In this document: positions 35,443 to 46,000 of the stretch, in pieces
Layout: every line of letters begins with the position of its first letter
Position numbering within the stretch: the stretch's first letter is position 1
Assembly: GCA_001939145.1 (NCBI GenBank)
Contig: LSRX01000854.1
Location: 200,677-264,676 of the forward strand
From: Symbiodinium microadriaticum
Taxonomy: Eukaryota > Sar > Dinophyceae > Suessiales > Symbiodiniaceae
Direction of reading: 5' to 3'
DNA: 64,000 nt
Translations under genes and position numbers: made by a program
Notes under the pieces: model-generated
What the model was told of the DNA's origin: nothing
The model's input: the letters and a program-made list of their open reading frames with translations, nothing else
The model's database searches: none

Positions 35443-35974
35443 TGGCCACTCTCCTCAAGGGAGCACTACCGTAAGCACGCACGCATGAGTTGCCCGCTGC
35501 ACGACACAGATGTCCATGCACTTACAGGAACCCCACGCTCACCGAGGCTCGGCTGTTCAGCTGCAGCGATTGGACCACCGACGTTTTGACAGGTGCCATG
35601 TCGGAGCAAAGACAAACGCTGGTCTTCTCCTGCTAGTTTCGCAGACCTTGCTTGAGCTTCGAAAGCTGAGAAGTCCTCTGGAGTCGTGCAAAGTGCACTC
35701 TTGTGCACTCCTTCCACACCTCAAGACAACAGTACCAGGATGCAGAACGCGCTTGCTTGCTTCAAGCTCCAAGTCTTGCACTAGTCACTAGCTTAGCTGC
35801 TTCTTCAAGTGGTCTCACAGCATCTACAAAGCTTTGATTTGGCCCCGCAAGTTCAACATGGGCATGGGGCCCGGGGAGGCCGGGCCATTTTGAGCTTCAT
35901 CGATCTGGCGAAGGACTGCTTTGGCAGTCATGAAACTCCTCGAAGGAATCGCTGCTGGAAGGCACGGGTCAAAA

Positions 35975-36981
35975 TCAATCGGACAACCTGACGATGCAGG
36001 AAGTTCGCATGCCGCGCAGAAGAGCTACGGCTTGCTGCAAACAGTCTCCCCTCACACATGCAGCGACTGCTGCGCTGCATGTGACCTCGTTGGCATCAGG
36101 CCTGCTCTTGAGCCAATCTGTGAGAAATCGCAAAGCCCAATTCCTCACAGAACGCATGTTTTCTGATTTTGTGATGTTCACAAAGATCCAATAGCTCCTG
36201 CCTTTCAAGCCGAGTAGCCACTGTTCCCCTTTCTCACAGGCCCCAATCGCTGCACCATAGCTGACCCCGGTGGGCACCAAACTTGCTTCAGAAATGTCGT
36301 CAAGGAGACGCAAGGCGAACGTCCAGCATCCACAAGCTTCGCATGCGCTGATGCACGAATTGAAGCTGATGGCCTCGCGGCTTCGTGGGCGAGCAATGGA
36401 TAAGAAAAAGGGTCTATAGTCTATGGGCTCATAGGTTACAGCCGCTCTCTTTGATGCAAAACAAAGCAGCCAAGCATCAGTGGCATCGAGATATTTGGAG
36501 CGCAAGTTTCGAAGTACACTAAGCGCCAGATCCCATTGCCCACCCTTCTCACAAGAACTGATGAGGGAGTTGTAGGAGATCACCTTCGTTGCTATGGCGA
36601 TGCTTCTGCGAAGCACGTGCAACACGTTCTGAACAAGGCAGGTAGCGAAACGTTGATTGAAGAAGAAACACAGCGAAGGGTGTGGCAAAGGGGCTATGCA
36701 TTCGACCGTTTGGCAGCGCATCGAGCCAAGCAAATCCACTGATTCATTCCACCGGCCTGACTTCTCACAAGCACTGATGCTAGAGTCAAAGCTGATGAAG
36801 TCTTTCGCCACATCTTCTGCAGACATCCCACCTCGAGCAGCAGGACAAAAGGACTCAGGCACATGCTCGAAGCAATCAGGCCAGGCTCTGAGCAATGACT
36901 ATTTCTAGCCTTATTGCTATTATCAGGTTGTTTTTCAGTAGCCGTCGTTGTCGTCGTCGTAGTGGTAGTAGTAGCAGTAGC

Positions 36982-37046
<65 letters not shown>

Positions 37047-38395
37047 AAGTAGCAGTAGCAGTAGCAGCAGTAGCAGCAGTAGCAGCATGGCGGTTATGAA
37101 TCAGATTGTGCATACTCTGGATCATACCTGTTAAGGTTAGTCTTTATTATTGCTTTATTGTCGTTATTGACATTGTTATGATTATTATTAATATTACTAT
37201 GACTTTTCATTAAAAATAATGTTTCTATTGTTGTTATTGCTTCGGGTTTTTATGGTTATTAGCATTTGCCTTAGTATGATAAGTTTACTTCTGAGCACGT
37301 ACTGCTATTACTATGTTTGCTATTAGTGCTACTATTATTTTAACGCTACCCTTATACCCTTTTGCGATTATTATTGCTGTTGTTACTGTCATCGTTATGT
37401 TGTTAGTGTGCTATTGTTGTTGTCATGGGCTCACAACTCATGCACGAGGCCGGTGGTAGAGTTGTCGTTAGCCTTTCCAAAACGGACTGTGGGGGCTGCA
37501 GGGTCCATGAAATGAAAGGCCGAAGATGAAGCCCCTAAGCCTCTAACCGTTGCCTACGGAGAGCCTTGCAAGGCTAAGGCCAGTCTCGCTTGATCTCTGA
37601 GCACCTTTCCTCCTTCGAAAGCCAGTGCTGGCAGCTGTCTAGGGCTAGGGAAACCGTGGCATGATTGCTGGAAAGGTACCAAGCACTCCCAGCGCCGCCT
37701 TCCAGTAGCTATTCTTCTCGCAGGCACTTATGGCAGAATTGAAACTGATGTCTATCCGCTTCACCTGTGCCATAGCCATGCGGCTCAAATGAAGGCAGGC
37801 CATCTGCCACTGGCCACCCTTGCCATAGGTGCTGATGCAAGCATCGTACATGATTGTGTTCGGGCTAATTCCAGATGTTTGGGCAGTGTGCAGCAATGAG
37901 AAGGCGCGTTTCCACTCCCCAGCTTTCTCACATGCGTTGATTGCAGCGCCATAGCTTACCACAGTTGGAAGCAACGACAACTCCAACGACAGCCAAAAGA
38001 GGTGCAAAGCCAGTTGCCACTTTGAAGCTGCCGCACATGCATTGACAAGACTGTTGTAAGTTATGATGGAGTGCTGAAGTCGTGTGGATGATGAAAGCCC
38101 AAGCAAATGCAAAGCGCACTGCCATTGGCTGCAGCTGTCGCAAGCTGCAATGCAGCTACTGAAGCTAATGATGTTCTGCTCTGCGGTCAACTTGCGCATG
38201 CTGCTCCTCAGCGTCACCATCATGTAGATGAACATGACTCTATGGTGGATTGGCGCGGTTCTTGCCGGATGCCTAGCGGCCTAGCCCTTTGCCTGCCGGC
38301 TGGGGGGGCCGGCGCTTACTCTGCTTGCAGTCCAAGTTCAGAACATGTAGTGCCAGCTGCCAGAGACCGCTCTCAGCACAGGCACCTGTCCAGAG
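35975..38395 (-). CDS. Pentatricopeptide repeat (PPR) protein, multi-exon
   Basis: Clear PPR motifs run down the minus strand: 'GACAESGLWQLALHVL' (about 38375), then in one 196-residue frame (38235-37645) 'IISFSSCIAACDSCSQW', 'ITYNSLVNACAAASKWQLAL', 'VSYGAAINACEKAGEW', 'IMYDACISTYGKGGQWQMA' and 'ISFNSAISACEKNSYW'. After an intron with a GTA repeat, a 306-residue frame (36895-35975) adds 'ISFDSSISACEKSGRW', 'ISYNSLISSCEKGGQWDLAL', 'ISFNSCISACEACGCWTFAL', 'VSYGAAIGACEKGEQW' and 'VTCSAAVAACVRGDCLQQAV'. Non-PPR segments inside the second frame look like retained introns that happen to stay open. The 'ISACEKG.W..AL' consensus is typical of dinoflagellate PPR proteins. The family binds organellar RNA. 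Confidence 0.85.
36945..37086. repeat. GTA trinucleotide microsatellite
   Basis: A GTAGTA array with GCAGTA interruptions, located in the presumed PPR intron. Poly-Ser, poly-Val and poly-Leu frames through it are artefacts. Confidence 0.92.
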
Positions 38396-38565
38396 GCTGC
38401 ATGTTCCAAAGCCTAACCCTAACAATACCAACACGGGAGGGTCGGGCACTCAGACAGTATTATTTCGGATACGGCACTTATCACCGTGTTGAAGTGGAAA
38501 GATGAAGTCTCACAGGTGAGATGGCGCATGGCACCAAGAACCTGTGCACCGGCACGGCGTTCACT

Positions 38566-38937
38566 TCAGCGGCTTACCGTGCTGTACCAACACATCCACT
38601 CGACCCCACCAGCACAAATGGGTAGTTGCAGGGTTCCATACAACTTGCCATACCTCCCGTCCTGCGCTGCAATGGCTCCTTTCTTCTGCTTCTTGAGCTG
38701 GCTCAAAGCTTTAGTCGCCAAGCGCGGCTCGCGCCAGGCTATCAAAGATGCATGCACTGCCTCGGAGACCGGAAGACGAAAGTCTCTCTGTTCTCTTCGC
38801 TCTTGGACAAAAGCATGGTGGCGCCTGGCCTTCTGCACCTGGCTTGGTGTGGAGGCTACATCAAGAAGAACAAGCTGCGCCATGGCAGAATTCTGCAGTT
38901 CCCTCATCCTTCGGAACGATTTCCGTAGATCGTCTAC
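38566..38937 (-). CDS. Charged exon upstream of the PPR gene
   Basis: The minus-strand frame 'DDLRKSFRRMRELQNSAMAQ' continues without a stop for about 110 residues and is rich in Arg, Lys, Gln and Glu ('FVQERREQRDFRL', 'LSQLKKQKKG'), suggesting an amphipathic or coiled region. It could be the 5' coding exon of the PPR gene that follows, or the end of a separate gene. No family recognised. Confidence 0.4.
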   Translation of the reverse strand, partial: VDDLRKSFRRMRELQNSAMAQLVLLDVASTPSQVQKARRHHAFVQERREQRDFRLPVSEAVHASLIAWREPRLATKALSQLKKQKKGAIAAQDGRYGKLYGTLQLPICAGGVEWMCWYSTVSR

Positions 38938-38939
38938 AC

Positions 38940-40030
38940 GCGCTTATCCCTGGAACAGCACCAACATGCCTGGCACGACTTTGCGCGACTACTGCGTTGT
39001 CCATGGGCAGCAGGCCATGGACTCGCTGTCGTCAAGCCAGCGACATGTTGCAAAGATTCTTTGCAAATCGTATCTGCTCACTTTTCGATCTGATTCGCGT
39101 ATCCGCAAAGGCAGCCAATGGTCAAGGTTGAGGTGACATGAAACGCTCCGACGATAGGAGCCCACACTGTTGAGGGCAGGGTCTGACCCAGCACCATCGG
39201 GGAGGGGACGGAGATCTACAGTGGAATGCATGATGGAGTGGATGAGTCGCAAATACGAAGTAGCTGGTGCTGCGGTAAAGGGGCATCTTGCCCTCTAGAG
39301 AACACACTCTGCCAGTTTGGATGCAGGCAAAGCTGACAGCGGCTTGCAAGTGACACGCCGACATCGAAGTTGTCGAAAGAGTCATGGGGAATGGACTATC
39401 GTTCGCTGGCTTCTGCAATTCCACGCCTCCCGCACTATTCTGTTGCAAGATATCAAGCATCGGCGGCTTTTGATGAAGCTTTCCCCTGCTCTATCCGCCC
39501 ATGCACATCCACAATGAGCAAGCGGAAATTTGTGCACAAGGGACTGCCTTTTCGGCAGATATGGGAGCATCGAAAACCTGCATAAGTGCACAACGCGCGC
39601 GCTTATGTGTGCATGGTATTCAGCAAAGCTTCTCAGAAGCCGCTGAGCCGAAGCCTTGCCAGATCAATGTTGCCTCAGCCTCATACGTAGCAATCCCTTC
39701 GGCCCGCTTCTGCAATCCTACAGGCGCTAGCGCGAGAAGCCACTTCTGACAAGAACCCCACCGCGAGTCTTCTTCAGAACCTCTTCCGAAGACGCATGAG
39801 GCCCGTGAAAAGATCTGGCCACATGACAAGAGCAGATGCTGGAAACTGCACTGTTGCAAGAGCTTCCCCAGTAGAGGGCAATTGCTGCAACTCCAGCCCA
39901 GCCCAGTTCTTTGTAGGTAGAAGCAGCTGGCTGTGTTGCACAGAGCTGCATACAACAAAAAGGACCAGATGTTGCATTCAAAACGCGTCGCTGCACTGCA
40001 AAAGCATGAAAAAAGTCTCTTGCAGGGCTC
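38940..40030. other. No supportable gene
   Basis: This is the stretch between the PPR gene and the 3' end of the first globin-channel gene. Only short frames without signatures. Confidence 0.4.
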
Positions 40031-40031
40031 C

Positions 40032-43000
40032 TCAGCGACTCATCCCGCTTCTTCCAGCTCCACCATCCTGGGCGATACACGAGCGCAGACGCACGCTTTT
40101 TAGAGTGAGCCTCGCTGAGCTCAAGGCAGAGGATCCAGCTCCAGAGCTGAGTCCACTTCCAGATGTTGACGACGGGAAACCCGACACTCCCGAAAATCCG
40201 GTGCCCATGGAGCCGCCCTTCTTGTCCGTGATCGTTTTCATGGCTTTCACCACGATCTTCTCCTGACAGACACACCCACACACACACACATGGAGATTTC
40301 CGGTCATGCCGGTTGTCAATTTCCAACGTTTTCCTTGTTCTCGTCGCTTCGATGTCGTCGTCGTACAGTTACTTTACTAAACATTTATGGAGCCTGAAAG
40401 AGTTTGAATTTCTTGCAAGATGACAATCGTCCCAGATACAATGCTTCCATAGATTTTGTCGTCAACATCCTTAAGATTTGGTCCCAAGGCTGATTATGTA
40501 TATTAATATGTAGATATAGAAATCTCGGCAGGTGAAACTGTTGCAGGTACGGAGCTATGCGTCCATACTGGTAGCTCCTTCCACCTTTCCTTCGTTGGCT
40601 GGCATGACGGAATAGGCTGCCAGCCCCCTGCATTCTCAATCTACTTTCAAACAATATTGTATAAGGCATTGTATAAAACATCCGACTCATTGTCCTTAGA
40701 AACAGGACTTCCAGACACAAACACACACACACACACACACATACATGACTGTCTCCCGCTGCTCTCTGTGAGCTGGACCTGGCGTTGCTGGGTTTGCTGC
40801 AGTTAGCTGTTTCTGACCAAGGCTCGAGTTTCTCCAAGCGATCCTCTTCTCCCACATCCAAAGGATCCTCTGGCCAGGGAACGCCTGGTGCCGTGGATCC
40901 ACCAAAGCGCCTCACGGTCTCCACCTTTGTTACCAAAAAAATCGGCTAGGCCAGGAAGTCAAGAATGCCCCGCGTCTGACCAGTAAGGCACCCGCCGTTG
41001 TCGGGTTGGCGTTTGCCGGCTCGAAGACCTGGATGCCGCCTGCAGGTCGCGAGCCAGGGTGCAATGCTACGGTGCTTGTGGAAGGGCATATGGGACCTGC
41101 CAGGCCGATATCGCCCTCGTTGAACTCCAAGCGCTGATCGAAGCCGAGGCTCCTGAGATCTTCTAGCTGGGCACAGCTGGGCCAGGAATACAGAATGTTT
41201 CCAGGCCGAGAATCTGCAAAAAGCCGTTCCAACGTTTGCGCGATATTGATTCAACCGTGGAGACGATGATGCTTCCGCGGGTCAAGCGTGCATATCCTTG
41301 CATATCTTCATGAACCAAGCTGTACGCCTGGTTCAACTGCGCCACCAACAGGTTGAGAAACACGATCGAGATCAGGATCGTGAACAGCACGATACAAATC
41401 TCCACCCACACGGACTGTGTCAGAACCTCTTTGAGGGCCTCATTCGGATACATGCTGAGTGTCATTTCGAGCAGCGACTCCATTCCTTTGTCGATACGAC
41501 TGAAATCCTTCAAGCTGTGGTTCATTGCCGCAATAGCCGTTGCGAAGGAGATAAGCAAGAAGACGGCAGCCAGCAAGAAAAGGAAAACCTCTGTCAGCAC
41601 TCGGCCACACACCAGAACGAATGCCGAGATCTGCATGGAGAAGATGCTGAAGTTGATGAGGAGGAGCCAGTACAGGAGCATTGCCACACCGGAAAATACT
41701 GCGTAGATGTCCTGGGCAAGGTGCAAGCGAGCTCCGTCGCGTACTCACATGATCTCACATTTCTTCTCCCACCGGCCTTGTGCCCCCGGTCTGCACACTT
41801 GACGGAGAAGAGGCCAAATTCTTCTGTGTGCGACAAGCAATGAAATATTGGCTCCTGTCAACACGCGCACGCGCTTCTGGGCGTGCGCAACCAGATAAGA
41901 TCTGACAAAGGCCTGTGCACAGCGAACAAAACCTGAACAACTTATACTCGACGGTTCCTGTGCGCACATGAGCATGAGGATGATCAGCAGGATGAGGTTG
42001 CCAAAGTCTTGCGGATTGAGCAAATACCTTACTCGCAACAAGGACGACAGATCTTGCCACTCCTTGAGAAGAAGCTTTGCACCGAGAAAGCCCACTTGGC
42101 TGAAGCGCATTGGAATCGGGATCCTGTATATGCGCTCAAAAGCGCCAGCCTTGATGTCTTCGTAGAAGAGTCGAATCTGACCTCGACTTCTCGACAAAGT
42201 GTTCGGATGAGCTAGTCAGGCTTGCCTCGTTCCCAACCTTTCGGACATTATAAACATGAGGCAAGATGAGGCAAGCATTCCAAAGACGAAGGATGTTGTG
42301 AAAGGGGCGAGCATGGACCGCGAAAGTCAATCCGGCACGTGTCCCCGTGTCATCGCGAAACCCTATTGGGCCCTAGTGAGCTGATTGCTCCGGGTGCCGT
42401 TCGGGCATGTTCTCGGTCTTTGCCGGATTGGAGTGTTTCAAAGTGCGGGCATACCTTCCTTCTTTCACGTAAGTTTTGGAAAAGCGGATATGCCTCAGCC
42501 CAATAGGCAAGGCAGTGGCTGCATCACAGGCGAGCACAATAGTCACATGAGCAGAGGTGCTGTGTTTGTCATCGCAGCGAACAATAACGAAAGTAGCTGT
42601 GCTGCGCTGCAACTCTGCTAGCCCTTTTCATGGCAGAATCCAAAGAGCTTAACTGAAAAACTAAGTAGCGGATTTGAGTAGCTGAAACTGGAAAGTAAAT
42701 CCCATGGTGACAAACTCACCCAGAACATCCTCAGGTATTCCAACCAGGCATCCATTGATTGATTTCGGCTCATATGCAAGTTGAAGTAGGCCGAGCTGCT
42801 GTAGAGAATGCGGCACATGCTGCCAAGATAGATGAAGATTCGACAGCAAAACGTCGCAACACGCTCTTCGAAAGTCGCATCGGTTTTTCCAAGGATTGCT
42901 TGGCCTGCGATGAAAACCTGGCAGCAAGGATTTCTGAAATGACCCAGACCTGCAAAACCGCCCGAACGAGACGAGAGGTGTGTTCATGCCAAGCAGCACA

Positions 43001-46000
43001 TAGCGAGAACAGGAAGTAGCATCGGCTCAAAAGAAAATTGTACCTGAAACAAGCAATCTGCCATAAGAGAGCCTAAGTGAGGAATTTATGAGCTTTAAGA
43101 CGCCAACCCTGCAACATCCATTCGCAGCAATCCGAGGGACTGCGCCAGCCGAGTCCACAACAGGTCCGCGAAGATGACAACGCATGGATGGCAAATGATC
43201 TTGGGGTCATGTCGTTCCACAAGCCACTCCAGAGCCATGTTGAAGTTGCTGTTAAGATCCTTTTCGAAATGTGAGAGCTGCCACTGTTACACAAGTCTTT
43301 GGAATCTTCACTCGGCAGTACAAATGTCCTCCTACAAGCAAGACGTGTTATTCAACATTGGCCCGGCTGATTTCTTCGAAAGCCGTGCCGTCTAAGTGAA
43401 AGCTGCGACACAGATGTATCCGCATCTTTATTGCAGAATGAGTGTGCCCCGCGACAGAACGAGCGTGAAAGTGTTCGAAACATGTGCAAAAGCACGCGTC
43501 TCCAACATGCCCTGCATCAAAGCAAGTCCTGCACCAAATTCTTCACCTTGCAAGCACAGGGACGAAGTCAATGCAAAAAGCCCCAATGCTCGGTGTTGCT
43601 GTGCGGAACTCTGTCGGGACACGACGGGATTCGGGAAGATCGAAGTGTTTATCATGTTGCTGGTTATGCTCAAAGATCTGCCCAGCGATCACGAGGCAGT
43701 ACGGCGGAAAACACGTTGTGGTGCTGCAGCGGCCCTAGCTGAGGTGTTCTAGATTCTAGACTCTAGACTTCAACGAGGCACGACCGTAGCTGTTTCAGAC
43801 CAGTTACATAGTAGTTCACGCGGCGTCTTCCACCCAGGGCCTGCCGAGACCGCCAGACTAGCCCGTCCAGAAGAGGCCAAAGGAGCTGCGGAGCGATGGC
43901 ACCTGGGTCAGACAGACTTTGCTCTCCAGGTCAAACGAGGTCGTGAGTCACGGCAGCGTGTCTGCGACAAAGCTGCAGAGGCGTTGAACAACTTCGGGGT
44001 GTCTTGTGAATAAATGATCAACACCGTAGTAGTAGCTGTCTCCTGAGAAGCAAGACGGGCGCTCAAGACAGCCCAGACTCCGAGGCCTGCCCATATTGCC
44101 TTCTACATACACTTGCACGACTTCTCAGCCCGGCATCTGTCGGCACGGATCGTGAGCAAATCCTGGATCATGGCTCTGGCACACTCCAAACTACCACTTT
44201 CGATGGCCCAATAGAAAGGAGAGATGGATTGGGTTCCCACCGTAATGTTCCTTGGCACAGTGTCAGTCTTGAATCGGGACCGCAACAAACCCACGAGCGC
44301 TTGTCTCTCACTCGGTGCCGTGGCACAACAGCTCCATTGCGCGCTTGCTTCGTGGAGCAATAGCCACTGCCTTCTTGAGAGCTTTCGCTTGGTTCGTGTT
44401 GATGGCTTTCATCACCTCAGCACGACAGCTCTTGCCGACGTGACACGGGCAGATGCTTCTGCTGCATCAAGGTTGGTCAAGCGCTGCTGAGCTCCGGGCG
44501 ATGGTGCTTCCCTCAAGGATGGTGCGCACCAAGATCTTGGAAATCAGCGTCAAGGACCAACGAAAGGCAGCCTCTGCAACCTCGTCCGTGGTCATCATAC
44601 GCACGGCTTCCACAGCGCAGCTCACAAAAGGAGCGAAGAGCTCCGTCGGGATGGCATAGCCTACGTGCCGTAGACCCAGAGCTGAGATGTCCTGCAGACA
44701 GACCACCGACGCAGAGCGATTTCGCAAGTCGCAGGAAACTGCAAGCACCAGCCTCCACCATCATACGAGGGCTGTGAAACATTTCCATCGTCATTTCGAA
44801 GATTTTGTCTGCGATGAAGTACAGTCTGGTGGTAGACTGTTTAAAATGGTCTTGCCCTGCCGGGGCGACCTGGAAGAACCTCGGCTGTCGAGCATCGAGA
44901 AATGTCGAGAAATGACGCGGAGCCTAGAACGCCCCGAAGGAAGGTGTGCTGTACGCTGGCCGAGCAGGATTTGCATGCTGCTCGACTGAGCTTGCAACTT
45001 CTGGTAGATGTGGCGCCGAAGCTGTGTAACATCGTCAGGTGAAAGACCAGAAATAAATCGCTCTAAGGCCTTCTCTTGGCTGTGAGGCTTGCCCATGTGG
45101 GACTTGAGCATGCGCTCAACGTTCCTTCGCACATGGGCTGAATTTCAGAAGGAGACCTTTCCTGGACGTTCCCAGCTTGCAGGAAGTGTGCAGCCAGGGC
45201 TCTCCCACAACCAATTCCATGCTACCTCATGTTCGGAATCCCATTCTTTCGGGACCAGGGAGCGCAAAGATGACAGCATCACCGCCTTGGACGGATAGTG
45301 GCAAGGTGAAGCAGATCAGAAACGGCAGAAGCACGATTTCCATTTTCGGGCATGCGCCTTGAACTCCGACAGGTGAACTTGCCCCTCGTGCTTGTCAAGC
45401 ACAAGTGTCAGCACATCGCACTCCTCTTGCAAACGGTAGGAGTTGGCGACATTGGTCACGATGTTGTGGAACTGGTCGAGAATCAATGTCATCCAGGAGC
45501 TTTCAGCAAAGCCCATCACGGCCGCATTGAACAAGAACATTTCGCTGAAGGTAGTTGGAACCTGCATGTGAGTCTGACATGGGCATCCTGACATCCCTTC
45601 CTGCGAAGACCAGCCTTCACCGGAGCCTTTCCGTCTTTTCCGGATGCCATGGTCTTGCTAGACGGCTGACCCTGACCAAGAATTGGGGATAAAGACTGGA
45701 AACAGCTTCAGCCTCAGAATGGCGCATTTTCAGCCACAACGAGACGACTCGTGCTACCCACTTAACCACCGAGCCTGGACTTCTTTAGAGTGAGCTTCTT
45801 GTGTGGCTGTAGTCTCCGGCTGCTGTGGCTGTGTCTCCTCCTCTTGCTTGGCCTCCTCTGTCTGCTCTCCCGACTTCTGTGGAGCTTCCTCTCCGTCCTC
45901 GCACATGTGCAATGCAGCAAAACCTCTATGTTTTGCATGCCCCAGTAGCCTCTCCCCCTGCCTCCTCGCCAGGAGAAGACTTATTCGCAGTCTTCCAACT

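Noticed and set aside
36107..36116. Reverse complement of the last ten bases of the dinoflagellate spliced leader (CTTGAGCCAA)
   Set aside because: Only a ten-base match, inside a PPR coding exon ('DWLKSRPDAN'); expected by chance and lacks the rest of the leader.
36876..37134. Poly-Leu, poly-Ser and poly-Thr frames
   Set aside because: Artefacts of the GTA trinucleotide repeat on both strands.
38486..39136. 216-residue plus-strand frame
   Set aside because: No domain; it overlaps a charged minus-strand exon with better composition and runs against local gene direction.
41298..41843. 181-residue plus-strand frame
   Set aside because: Antisense shadow of the well-supported channel exons on the minus strand.
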